Assembly (NCBI GenBank): GCA_016215215.1
Contig: JACRKW010000159.1
Coordinates: 1-44,929 of the forward strand
Reading direction: 5' to 3'
Source: Acidobacteriota bacterium
GTDB taxonomy: Bacteria; Acidobacteriota; Terriglobia; Bryobacterales; Bryobacteraceae
DNA: 44,929 nt
Shown here: positions 25,285-33,148 of the stretch, piece after piece
Layout of the letters: each line of letters opens with the position of its first letter
Numbering within the stretch: position 1 is the first letter of the stretch
Position numbers and translations under genes: made by a program
The notes under the pieces: generated by a model
Seen by the model: the letters and a program-made list of their open reading frames with translations, nothing else
Told to the model about the DNA's origin: nothing
Database searches by the model: none

Positions 25285-27858
25285 TCAGAACATCAGCCGG
25301 AACCCTACCTGGAACACCCGGCCGTCGTTCAGCGTGTTGGTGATCTTGCCGAAGGCGGGCGAAGAGAGGTTGCGCTGCGGTTCGTCGAACTGGGGCGTGT
25401 TGGAGAGGTTGAACACCTCCGCCCGGAGTTGGGCCATCCATTCATTCGGCAGCCGGATCTGGCGTGAGACGGCGGCGTTCCAGTTCCAGATGGACGACTT
25501 GCGGAGGTTGCCGCGACCCATGCTGCCGGCCATGGTTCCGGGCGTAAGGTAAGCGAAGCGGGAGCGGCTGAGGATCTGCGTGGCCGTGTCGGGATGGCCG
25601 ACCGTCTTGCCGAGGATGGAGGGGTCGAGCAGATTAGGACGGTCCGCTCCACCGCCGTCCACGTTGCCGAAGCCGGGCGCGTCGGTGCCGATGTAGAGGG
25701 TGAGCGGAGTGCCCTTCTTCCACATGTTGGCGCCGGAAATCTGCCAATTGGAGGTGGCGGCTTTCAGCCAGTGACCGGAATTGCGCGCAGCTGGCACCTC
25801 CCAGGAATAGTTGAACAGCAGCGCGTGGGTGGAGTCGAAAGTGGAGAGTCCCTTCTTGTCGCCGAAAGAGTTGTACTGCCACTGCGAGCGGAAGGTCTGG
25901 ACGTCCTTGTTGGCAGCGGTGGAGGTGAAATCCGGCCCCTGGTCGATGGCCTTGGAGAAGGTATAGGTGACCGAGGCGAGGAGGCCGCGGCGGGCGGGCA
26001 GGTCCCAGGCGATCTGGCCGGCGTCGAAGTAGGCGATGCCGCCGTTGACTACGGTTTTGGTGTCGTAATAGCGGGGATCGGGGCGGCGCTGGTTGACGGT
26101 GGCCGTGGTGAACGGGATGCCTGCCACGGGCTCGGCGCGGTTCATGCTGAAGGTATTGAGCAGCTTCATGGTGCGGCTGCCGATATAACTGACGCGCAGC
26201 ATCGATGCCGCCCAGAGCTTGTGCTCCAGACCGGCGTTGTATTGGTGGGAATAGGGCGAGACCAGATCTGGAGAAAGCCAGGTGGGGGAGAATCGCCGAT
26301 GGGGGTCGTTCAGATTGAGGCCGCGGAGCGGGTCCACCAGGTTCGGGTCGGCCACCATGATGTAGGTCACCAGCGGGGGATTCAGGCGGATCTGCTGGTA
26401 GGCTACCGGCTGGATCTGCGCGAAAGTGGTGGTATACATGGCGCGCACCGTCCAGCCGCGGCCTGCCTGCCAGGCGACCGAGAAGCGGGGGCTGACGTTG
26501 TTGGCGTCGGTCCGGTAGGGGAGAACCTCTTTGTTGTGGACCTCCACGGGGCGGGAATCCACCATGTACCGGAGGCCAAAGTAGATCTGAAGTTTGGGGC
26601 CGAGCTTCCACTGGTCACCGGCATAGCCGTTGACCGTCCAGTTCCTGTAGCCGCGGTTGAGATCGCCAATGGCGACCTCGTACTGGTTGGGCGTTCCCCA
26701 GCGCATGTTGTCGATGGAGTTGCGGCCGAAGTTGGAGCCGAACTGGAACTGGCCGCGCGAATTGTTGGTCTCGATGCCGTTCAGTTGAAAGCGGACGAAA
26801 TCGGCGCCCGCGCTGAGCGCGTGCCGCCCGCCGGCGGCATGGTGCTGGAGGGCTGCGCCATAGCGGAAGGTGTTGGTGGCGCGGTTCACTGGGAACATGC
26901 TGTCGGGCCCAAGCTCCTCGATCGAGTAGCCATAACGCACGCGCGGCCCCACGGCGTTCGGCTCAGAATAGAGGGCGGAGCGGTTGCGCGCAAAGGAGGC
27001 GCCGAGTTGGATCTGTGTGGTTGCCGACGGCGCGTACACCCACGTAGCCTTCGAGTTGGCGCTGTGGATCTCGGTGTCGGGATTCTGGCCGGCGACGAGC
27101 TGGAAGGCAAGAATCCGCTGGCGGTCCAGGGACTGTGTCAGTAGCAGCTTCCCTTTCTTGCCGGTAACAACGTCCAGCCGGAGAGTCCCGGCGATGGTGT
27201 CGATGCGCTGGGGCGCGTTGGTGTTCAGCGCGCGCTGGTCGAAGTCCGGCCGGTTGGGCGCCTGCTTCGGATAGGCGTCGAGGAAGCGCTGCACGATGGC
27301 GCGCGTGGCGGGGTCGGTGGCCAGCGGCGTGCGTTCGCTTTCCAGCGGGACCAGCACGTTGCCGTTGACCATCCCGCGGATGTCGTTCTGGGAGAAGGTG
27401 GCCGTCAGCGCTCCGAGTTTGGGTACCAGCCCCGTGAGGCGGCCGCCGTACATGTTGCGGTGCGACGGTTTCACCGCGCCCACCTGGAAGAAGGTGCGCG
27501 AATTGAAGACGCTGTTCTGAAGACGCCAAAATGATTCGCCGTGCCAGCTGCTCAATGGCGCCGCGGGGCGCAGCATCAGGGCTTCTCCGGGCGGGCGGCC
27601 ATGCTCGGTGGCGAAGTACTGGGCGTCCGCGCTCGCCTCGCGCACAGCCGAGGGGTTGGTCCCAACGCGGATGTTGGCTTCCTTGATCGCGTTGGTGTCG
27701 ATCAGCCAGATGGCGACATTTTCATTCCGCTGAGCACTGCTGTTCAAACGCTGCTGAGGGGGCGGAGGGGCCTTCACCGGTGGAGGAGGCCGGTCTTCTC
27801 CAAATGCCAGGGCCGCCGCCGGAATCAGCACAACGGCGCCCGCGAAACGAAACAACAT
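25285..27858 (-). CDS. TonB-dependent receptor-like outer-membrane protein, atypical N-terminus
   Basis: An 857-residue outer-membrane barrel protein. It has a signal peptide (MLFRFAGAVVLIPAAALAFG), a Pro-rich linker (PPPPVKAPPPPQQR), then NENVAIWLIDTNAIKEANIRV and a long barrel ending in QVGFRLMF, a typical barrel C-terminus. Barrel landmarks shared with large acidobacterial receptors include NWTVNGYAGDQWK, YFGLRYM, SPYSHQYNAGLEHKL, YIGSRTMKLL and FNYSWEVPA. The usual CarboxypepD_reg domain and canonical plug with VRG and GxxSxxYG are not evident, so only a shortened plug-like segment remains at 45-90. Ligand unknown. The 3' ends of this gene and the S9 peptidase are 25 nt apart. The ATG is preceded by TAGAAT ending 8 nt upstream and has no Shine-Dalgarno sequence. 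Confidence 0.82.
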   Translation of the reverse strand: MLFRFAGAVVLIPAAALAFGEDRPPPPVKAPPPPQQRLNSSAQRNENVAIWLIDTNAIKEANIRVGTNPSAVREASADAQYFATEHGRPPGEALMLRPAAPLSSWHGESFWRLQNSVFNSRTFFQVGAVKPSHRNMYGGRLTGLVPKLGALTATFSQNDIRGMVNGNVLVPLESERTPLATDPATRAIVQRFLDAYPKQAPNRPDFDQRALNTNAPQRIDTIAGTLRLDVVTGKKGKLLLTQSLDRQRILAFQLVAGQNPDTEIHSANSKATWVYAPSATTQIQLGASFARNRSALYSEPNAVGPRVRYGYSIEELGPDSMFPVNRATNTFRYGAALQHHAAGGRHALSAGADFVRFQLNGIETNNSRGQFQFGSNFGRNSIDNMRWGTPNQYEVAIGDLNRGYRNWTVNGYAGDQWKLGPKLQIYFGLRYMVDSRPVEVHNKEVLPYRTDANNVSPRFSVAWQAGRGWTVRAMYTTTFAQIQPVAYQQIRLNPPLVTYIMVADPNLVDPLRGLNLNDPHRRFSPTWLSPDLVSPYSHQYNAGLEHKLWAASMLRVSYIGSRTMKLLNTFSMNRAEPVAGIPFTTATVNQRRPDPRYYDTKTVVNGGIAYFDAGQIAWDLPARRGLLASVTYTFSKAIDQGPDFTSTAANKDVQTFRSQWQYNSFGDKKGLSTFDSTHALLFNYSWEVPAARNSGHWLKAATSNWQISGANMWKKGTPLTLYIGTDAPGFGNVDGGGADRPNLLDPSILGKTVGHPDTATQILSRSRFAYLTPGTMAGSMGRGNLRKSSIWNWNAAVSRQIRLPNEWMAQLRAEVFNLSNTPQFDEPQRNLSSPAFGKITNTLNDGRVFQVGFRLMF

Positions 27859-27866
27859 TACTTTTC

Positions 27867-27872
27867 ATTCTA
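27867..27872 (-). promoter_or_regulatory. Putative -10 hexamer TAGAAT, leaderless start of barrel protein
   Basis: On the minus strand TAGAAT is followed by eight bases (GAAAAGTA) and then the ATG at 27858. No Shine-Dalgarno sequence is present. Confidence 0.5.
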
Positions 27873-27931
27873 GATGGCTGTGTAAGCGCGTGCAGAACTT
27901 TCTGGTGAAGCAAGATTCACCGGTCGCGAGG

Positions 27932-29116
27932 TCAGTTCTTTGGCGCCAGCATCGACTTGAGCATGAGCCAGGCGGATTCGTTGTACTCCGCCTTCATCCG
28001 CTCCAGCCCTTCCATCCGCGGATCGCCCGGACGGGCAGGCTGCTTCTTCAGGCAGTAGCCAAGCAGCATGGTGGCCGTTTCATCGTCGGGATTCCGTTCG
28101 AGGGATGCCCTCAGGCTTTCGACGGCTTGTTCGTATTCAGCCCGGCGCCAGAGCGCATAGCCCAGGTTGAACCGGTAGATGGGCTCGGCGGGATCGGTCT
28201 CTACGGCCTTGGTGAACGCCTCCATCGCCCCCTCTTCGCCTGAGCGCAAGATCGCCGCGCCCAAGTTGTTCAGCACTTCCGGAAGCGGCACAAGGGCGGC
28301 CACTTTGCGCATCACGGCGCTGGAGGCCTTATAGTCCCCCGAGTGGTACCTGCTCAAGCCGAGGAAGAAGAGCGCTTCGCGGTAGTGGATATCGGCGGGC
28401 GCCACCTTTTGGAACCACCCGGCTGCGGCAGCGTAGTTGCGGGCTATGAAGTTGATCCGCCCCAGTTGGAAGCAGGGTTGCGAGAACGCCGGCTCCAACC
28501 GGGCCGCCGTGGCGAAGAGCCGGTGTTTCTGGTCGGGAGTCGTGGCGAGGAGTCCTCGGATGTAGTTCTCCAGAGCGTCCAGGCGCACCGGGGCATGGGC
28601 GCGCCGGAACTCTTCCTCGCTGGCCGGCAGCGCGGGCGCCAGCCACTTCACCGACTGCCATGCGATGCCGGTCTGGAGACTTGACAGGTCCTCCAAGGCG
28701 CCCGTGAAGTTGAACTCCGGCCCCCGCCGCACGCGATGGACGTCCAGAAACCGCCCGGCGAGCCGGATGCTGCCTTTGGAGGCTACGGCACCGGCCGCCG
28801 GCGTCACCTCGAACTCTCCATAGAGCACGAGGCCCGCGTTGGCGTTCACGGCAATCTCCATGACGCTGGCACGGGTCAGCAGAGCATAGCGCCTGACGCT
28901 GAGGTCCCGAAGGACTTCGTCGCGGATCTCCTGTGGAACAACCGCGATGCCCTCCGCGGCCAGGGCTTCAACCAGCGTTTCAGCGAGGCTCTCGCCGATC
29001 CAGTCGAGGTTCTTGGACTTGCTGAGGTTGAAGAACGGGAGAACAACGACGGCGTCGGCGCCCCAAACGGGTAGAGCCAGGATGGCGGCGATGGCGAATC
29101 CGGTCAGCCTGAGCAC
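27932..29116 (-). CDS. Exported FlgO/CsgG-like domain plus TPR protein
   Basis: A 394-residue protein with a signal peptide (MLRLTGFAIAAILALPVWG). An N-terminal domain (about 20-165) begins VVVLPFFNLSKSKNLDWIG and continues SLAETLVEALAAEGIAVVP, the pattern of the FlgO/CsgG/TolB-N type fold found in outer-membrane-associated proteins. From about 175 there are at least five TPR units, for example PEVLNNLGAAILRSGEEGAM and AEPIYRFNLGYALWRRAEYE. Function is unknown; such proteins usually act as envelope assembly or sensing scaffolds. The start codon is GTG, with TATACT ending 7 nt upstream and no Shine-Dalgarno sequence. The gene starts 21 nt after the end of the small secreted protein gene upstream on the same strand, so an internal promoter overlaps that gene's 3' end. 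Confidence 0.8.
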   Translation of the reverse strand: MLRLTGFAIAAILALPVWGADAVVVLPFFNLSKSKNLDWIGESLAETLVEALAAEGIAVVPQEIRDEVLRDLSVRRYALLTRASVMEIAVNANAGLVLYGEFEVTPAAGAVASKGSIRLAGRFLDVHRVRRGPEFNFTGALEDLSSLQTGIAWQSVKWLAPALPASEEEFRRAHAPVRLDALENYIRGLLATTPDQKHRLFATAARLEPAFSQPCFQLGRINFIARNYAAAAGWFQKVAPADIHYREALFFLGLSRYHSGDYKASSAVMRKVAALVPLPEVLNNLGAAILRSGEEGAMEAFTKAVETDPAEPIYRFNLGYALWRRAEYEQAVESLRASLERNPDDETATMLLGYCLKKQPARPGDPRMEGLERMKAEYNESAWLMLKSMLAPKN

Positions 29117-29123
29117 TGGGCTC

Positions 29124-29129
29124 AGTATA
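29124..29129 (-). promoter_or_regulatory. Putative -10 hexamer TATACT, leaderless GTG start
   Basis: On the minus strand TATACT is followed by seven bases and then the GTG at 29116. No Shine-Dalgarno sequence is present. The box sits in the 21-nt gap after the upstream gene. Confidence 0.5.
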
Positions 29130-29137
29130 ACAACCCG

Positions 29138-29458
29138 CTATTCGAAGATCACTTTGGTGGATGTGCCGCGCAGGCGTATCTCCTTCACTTTGGATTTGCC
29201 CCCCTCCTCCGTGTAGCGGACACTGGTCACGGAGAACTTGTCCGGCCCGTTCTCCACCTTCACGGGCACTTCTACCGACTCCTTGCCCTGCTTGATAACT
29301 GCCTTACCCTCTTCGATGGAGAGTTTGTACTCGCCCGCCTTGAGAACCTTGCCGCCGACCGCCGCGGATTGGAATAGGGTCAGCGAATAGGTGGCTGCGC
29401 TGGCGCAGGCGGCGGCAAGTGTCAGAAAAAGAACGACAAATGTGGTTGTTTTGGTCAA
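29138..29458 (-). CDS. Small secreted beta-type protein of unknown function
   Basis: A 106-residue protein with a clear signal peptide (MTKTTTFVVLFLTLAAACAS, cleavage near ASA). The mature part is about 85 residues of alternating beta strands: YSLTLFQSAAVGGKVLKAG, EYKLSIEEGKAVIKQGKESV, EVPVKVENG and VKEIRLRGTSTKVIFE. No catalytic residues or cysteines appear in the mature part. Similar short proteins occur repeatedly in acidobacterial genomes, to my recollection, without known function. The start is TTG, supported by AGGAG 8 nt upstream and by the signal peptide beginning there. It lies between miaA and the FlgO-like TPR gene on the same strand. Confidence 0.75.
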   Translation of the reverse strand: MTKTTTFVVLFLTLAAACASAATYSLTLFQSAAVGGKVLKAGEYKLSIEEGKAVIKQGKESVEVPVKVENGPDKFSVTSVRYTEEGGKSKVKEIRLRGTSTKVIFE

Positions 29459-29559
29459 TGTGAGAGCTCCTAAAGATCTCTACGGACGAGGGGCCCAAAA
29501 CAGTTGGCCGCATCCGAAGAGTTTACCGATCTCTCAGTGGAGGAAGGACGAGGCCTGGC

Positions 29560-30495
29560 TCAGAGCCAGCCGGATAGGTGGTGGCGGGCCTCGGCGAGAG
29601 TCTGGGGCGAATCCCCGAAGTGGTTGAGCCAGATCATACCCGCCTCCTTGCGGAACCAGGTCAGTTGGCGCTTGGCATACTGGCGGCTGGCGATTGTGGT
29701 CAGGTGGACCGCTTCGGCGGCAGAGATGCGGCCTTCGATCACGGCCAAGCACTCCTTGTAACCAATGGATTCAAAGGCCTTAGCGTCCGGCTGAACACCC
29801 GATTGGAGCAAGCGGCGCACCTCGTCGAGCAGACCGGACTGGAACATCCTGACCGTGCGTTCGGCAATTCTGGCATGGAGCAGCGGGCGGGGCGGGTCCA
29901 ATCCGAGCTTCAGTGACCTGAACCCCTCGAGCGGTTTGGAGCCGGCGCTGAAGACCTGGCTCGCCGGCCGCCGTGCGAGCAGGCAGATCTCCACGGCGCG
30001 AACGAGCTTGTTCCGGTCGTTCGGATGCATCCGAGAGGCTGTTTCGGGATCGAGCCGCCGCAAGAGGCGGTGCAGGCGGCCGGCGCGCCTGGACTCGACG
30101 CGCTCCAGCCGGAGACGTAGGTCATCGCTGCGCCGCGGCCCCTCGGCCAGACCGTGGAGCAGCGCGCGCAGGTAAAACCCGGTGCCGCCCACAACCATCG
30201 GAAGCCCGCCTCGGGCTGCTATGTCGTTGAGAACAGGACGAGCGGATGCGGCGTAGTCCCCGGCGTTGAAGACGTCGCTTGGATTCAGCAGGTCGAACAG
30301 GTGGTGCGGGATCTCGAGACGCTCCGGCAGTGGCGGCTTGGAAGTGCCGATATCGAGGCCGCGGTAGAGCTGGAGCGAGTCGCAGTTGACGATCTCTCCA
30401 CGGAACTCGCGGGCCAAGCAAAGGGCGAGGTGGCTCTTGCCCGTGCCGGTGGGTCCGGCGATCACCAGAAGGGGGCTCCGACCAGGGTAATTCAC
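29560..30495 (-). CDS. miaA: tRNA dimethylallyltransferase
   Basis: A 311-residue cytoplasmic enzyme that adds a dimethylallyl group to A37 of tRNAs reading codons that begin with U. Visible are the P-loop GPTGTGKS (14-21), CDSLQLYRGLDIGTSKP (Asp39 being the catalytic base candidate), GGTGFYLRALL (103-113), NDRNKLVRAVEI, SIGYKE and the C-terminal RQYAKRQLTWFRKE. Length is normal. The start is GTG at 30495 with TAGACT ending 8 nt upstream and no Shine-Dalgarno sequence. No mutL or hfq neighbour is present, unlike in proteobacteria. A short perfect hairpin (CTGGCT CAG AGCCAG, 29555-29569) overlaps the stop codon but lacks a T tract. Confidence 0.94.
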   Translation of the reverse strand: MNYPGRSPLLVIAGPTGTGKSHLALCLAREFRGEIVNCDSLQLYRGLDIGTSKPPLPERLEIPHHLFDLLNPSDVFNAGDYAASARPVLNDIAARGGLPMVVGGTGFYLRALLHGLAEGPRRSDDLRLRLERVESRRAGRLHRLLRRLDPETASRMHPNDRNKLVRAVEICLLARRPASQVFSAGSKPLEGFRSLKLGLDPPRPLLHARIAERTVRMFQSGLLDEVRRLLQSGVQPDAKAFESIGYKECLAVIEGRISAAEAVHLTTIASRQYAKRQLTWFRKEAGMIWLNHFGDSPQTLAEARHHLSGWL

Positions 30496-30503
30496 TCGGC
30501 CCC

Positions 30504-30509
30504 AGTCTA
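30504..30509 (-). promoter_or_regulatory. Putative -10 hexamer TAGACT, leaderless GTG start of miaA
   Basis: On the minus strand TAGACTGG precedes the GTG at 30495, the hexamer ending 8 nt upstream. No Shine-Dalgarno sequence is present. The same eight bases precede two other genes of the window. Confidence 0.5.
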
Positions 30510-30578
30510 GCAGTAGGGGGTACTAAGGGATCTACTATCGCGGGGAGGCGCAACCGGACGGTAGTTCGGGACATCGGA

Positions 30579-30584
30579 TATAGT
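30579..30584 (+). promoter_or_regulatory. Putative -10 hexamer TATAGT for TPR-DUF4920-phosphatase unit
   Basis: TATAGT ends 16 nt upstream of the preferred ATG at 30601 and 4 nt before an in-frame GTG at 30589. A weak purine-rich site (AAGGTGGAAG) precedes the ATG. Confidence 0.4.
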
Positions 30585-30600
30585 TAAGGTGGAAGTTTCT

Positions 30601-32652
30601 ATGACCTGGACCCCTCGTTGGCTGGCAGTTGCCGGACTTGTCCTCTTGCTCGCCGCCATGGCGCCCGCCGCCGCTCAGGCGCCCGGCACGCCGCAGCCGA
30701 AGAACCCCAAGGCGGCGGCCTACTTTCATGCCGCGCTGGGCCATTTATACGCCGAACTAGCCGCGCAGTACGGCGGGCGCGGCGAGTACGTCAGCAAGGC
30801 GATCGAGAACTACAAGCTGGCCATGCGCGAAGACCCCGAGACGGGCAGCCTGTCGCAGGAACTGGCGGAGTTGTACTTGCAGTCCGGCCAGATCCGCTCC
30901 GCGGTCAACGAGTTCGAGGAGGCCATCAAGCGCAACCCGGAAGACGTCAACGCGCGGCGCATCCTGGGCCGTCTGTACACGGCGCGCATCCGGGAAGGCC
31001 AGCAGACGCGCATGAACGAGGAGATGCTGAAGCAGGCCATCGCGCAGTACGAAAAGGTGAGCGAGAAGGCCCCGAAGGACGTCAGCAACTGGCTGATGAT
31101 CGGCCGCCTGCAGAAGCTGGCGCAGAACTCCGGCGCCTCGGAGAAGGCGTATAAGAAGGCGTTGGAAATCGAACCGGAAAACGAAGACGCATTGACAGGC
31201 CTGGCGATGGTCTACTCCGACCTCGGAGATACGGCGGGAGCGAGCCAGATGCTGCGCCGGGTGGCTGACAAGAACCCAAGCCTTCGCACCCTGACGGCCC
31301 TGGCGGCCGCCTACGAGCAGATGAAGGAGTACAAGCAGGCCGCCGAAACGTATCGCCGGGCGCTGGAACTGAACAAGGAGAACACGGACCTGAAACGGGC
31401 CTACGCACAGTCGCTCTTCGCCGCCGATGAACTGGACACGGCCCAGGGGGTCTTCGAGGAGATCTCCGTGGAGGAGCCCAACGACCTGCTCTCCGCGCTG
31501 CGCCTTTCGCAGATCTTCCGGCAGAAACGCGACTTCGGCAAGGCGCAGGAGTACGCGCGGAAGGCCCGGCAACTGGATCCCAACAATCTCGAGGTCCAGT
31601 ACAACGAGGTGAGCCTGCTGGAGGCGGAGGGCAAGAGCCCGGAGGCCATCGCTCGGCTGAAGGAGATTCTGGGCGGCATGTCCAGGAAGCCCGACTCCAT
31701 CAGCGAGAAGAGCAACCGCGTGATCCTGCTGGAGCGGCTCGGCGTGCTGTACCGGATGTCGGAGCAGGTTTCCAACGCCGTGGCCACCTTCCGCGAGATC
31801 GCGGAGCTCGATCCGGACTCCGCCGCGCGGGCGCTGGCCCAGATCGTGGATGCGTTGCGCGCCGGCAAGGAGTTCGCCGCGGCCGAGAAGGAAGGCAAGG
31901 CCGCGCTGCTGAAGTACCCCAACGACCGGTTGCTGAAGTCCGTGATGGCCTCTGTGCAGGTGGATCTCGGCCATTTCAAGGATGCCGAGGCGACTCTCCG
32001 CTCCCTGCTCGATGGCAAGAACGACCGGGACACCTACATCTCGCTCGCGCAGATGTATGAGAAGGCAAAGAACTTCGGCGACATGGCCAAAATGATCGAG
32101 CAGGCGGAGAAGCTCTCCAAGACGGACGAGGAGAAGGAAACCATCCACTTCATGCGCGGGGCGATGTACGAGCGGCAGAAGAAGTACGACCTGGCGGAGG
32201 AGGAATTCAAGAAAGTCCTGAAGGTGAACCCGTCCAGCGCCTCGGCATTGAACTACTTCGGCTACATGCTGGCGGATCGCAACACCCGCCTGCCGGAGGC
32301 CCTGGAGATGATTCGCAAGGCCGTGGCGATGGAGCCCAACAACAGCGCGTTTCTGGACAGCCTGGGTTGGGTCTACTTCCGCATGAACCGCCTGGACGAG
32401 GCCGTGGAACAGCTCCGGCGCTCCCTGGAGCGCACCAGCCGGGACCCCACCGTGCACGACCACCTCGGCGACGTTTACAACGGCCAGAACAACCTGAAAG
32501 ACGCCATTGCTCAATGGGAGCGGGCGATTCAGGAGTGGAACGCCAATGCGCCGAGCGAGACGGATCCGGCCGAGGTGGCCAAGCTTCAGAAGAAGGTCGA
32601 AGGCGCGAAGGTCCGCATGGCGCGCGAAGGCAACGCTGCGAAAAAGAACTGA
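30601..32652 (+). CDS. Large exported TPR protein
   Basis: A 683-residue protein with a signal peptide (TPRWLAVAGLVLLLAAMAPA, cleavage after AAAQA), then about fifteen tetratricopeptide units filling the rest. Examples are AIENYKLAMREDPETGSLSQ, AVNEFEEAIKRNPEDVNARR, AYKKALEIEPENEDALTGLA and LDEAVEQLRRSLERTSRDPT. It probably works as a periplasmic or outer-membrane-associated scaffold; no enzymatic domain is present. ATG at 30601 is preferred over the in-frame GTG at 30589 because of the purine-rich site before it. It leads a probable operon with a DUF4920 protein (39-nt gap) and a PafA-like phosphatase, although the DUF4920 gene may have its own start signal. Confidence 0.85.
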   Translation: MTWTPRWLAVAGLVLLLAAMAPAAAQAPGTPQPKNPKAAAYFHAALGHLYAELAAQYGGRGEYVSKAIENYKLAMREDPETGSLSQELAELYLQSGQIRSAVNEFEEAIKRNPEDVNARRILGRLYTARIREGQQTRMNEEMLKQAIAQYEKVSEKAPKDVSNWLMIGRLQKLAQNSGASEKAYKKALEIEPENEDALTGLAMVYSDLGDTAGASQMLRRVADKNPSLRTLTALAAAYEQMKEYKQAAETYRRALELNKENTDLKRAYAQSLFAADELDTAQGVFEEISVEEPNDLLSALRLSQIFRQKRDFGKAQEYARKARQLDPNNLEVQYNEVSLLEAEGKSPEAIARLKEILGGMSRKPDSISEKSNRVILLERLGVLYRMSEQVSNAVATFREIAELDPDSAARALAQIVDALRAGKEFAAAEKEGKAALLKYPNDRLLKSVMASVQVDLGHFKDAEATLRSLLDGKNDRDTYISLAQMYEKAKNFGDMAKMIEQAEKLSKTDEEKETIHFMRGAMYERQKKYDLAEEEFKKVLKVNPSSASALNYFGYMLADRNTRLPEALEMIRKAVAMEPNNSAFLDSLGWVYFRMNRLDEAVEQLRRSLERTSRDPTVHDHLGDVYNGQNNLKDAIAQWERAIQEWNANAPSETDPAEVAKLQKKVEGAKVRMAREGNAAKKN

Positions 32653-32679
32653 CGCTCTGCAGGAACTGCCCGCCGTGGA

Positions 32680-32685
32680 GATAAT
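32680..32685 (+). promoter_or_regulatory. Weak -10-like hexamer GATAAT before DUF4920 gene
   Basis: GATAAT ends 6 nt before the ATG at 32692. It deviates from TAnnnT at the first base, and a GGAG at 32677-32680 offers a distant Shine-Dalgarno alternative, so this is the weakest of the leaderless candidates. Confidence 0.25.
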
Positions 32686-32691
32686 GACTAC

Positions 32692-33141
32692 ATGCGCATC
32701 TTAATCACTTCAATCCTGGCCGCCACCCTCGTGTTCGCGGCCGGCAACCAGTTGGGCAAGCCGCTCACGCTGAAGAAACAGACCGCGATTGCCACCCTAT
32801 CCGCCAAGCCGGCCGAGTTCGTCGGTAAGGCGGTGCAGGTGAAAGGCAAGATCAGCGAGGTCTGCGAGAACATGGGCTGCTGGATGAACCTGGTGGACCC
32901 CGAAACCAAGACAACGGTGAAGATCAAGGTCAAGGACGGCGAGATCGTGTTCCCGAAGGATTCAGTCGGCAAGATGGCCGTGGCGGAAGGCACGTTCGCC
33001 AAGATCGAGATGTCGAAGGACCAGGCCATCGAGCAGGCCAAGCACGAAGCCGAAGAGAAGAAGAAGAAGTTCGACCCCGCCAGCGTGACCGGTCCGGTTA
33101 CGATCTACCAGATCCAGGGCACCGGCGCGGTAATCGACTAG
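32692..33141 (+). CDS. DUF4920-type exported protein
   Basis: A 149-residue protein with a short signal peptide (MRILITSILAATLVFAAG). It has an OB-like beta domain carrying the signature VCENMGCWMNLVDP (Cys58, Cys63), as in DUF4920 proteins, followed by VKVKDGEIVFPKDSVGKMAV-like strands and a Lys/Glu-rich helix (AEEKKKKFDP). The C-x4-C pair may bind a metal or form a disulfide; function is unknown. It lies 7 nt upstream of the PafA-like phosphatase, so the two are very likely co-expressed in the periplasm. Confidence 0.82.
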   Translation: MRILITSILAATLVFAAGNQLGKPLTLKKQTAIATLSAKPAEFVGKAVQVKGKISEVCENMGCWMNLVDPETKTTVKIKVKDGEIVFPKDSVGKMAVAEGTFAKIEMSKDQAIEQAKHEAEEKKKKFDPASVTGPVTIYQIQGTGAVID

Positions 33142-33148
33142 GAGAGAA

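Noticed and set aside
29555-29569. Hairpin CTGGCT-CAG-AGCCAG as a terminator of miaA
   Set aside because: It overlaps the stop codon and is not followed by a T tract on the minus strand.
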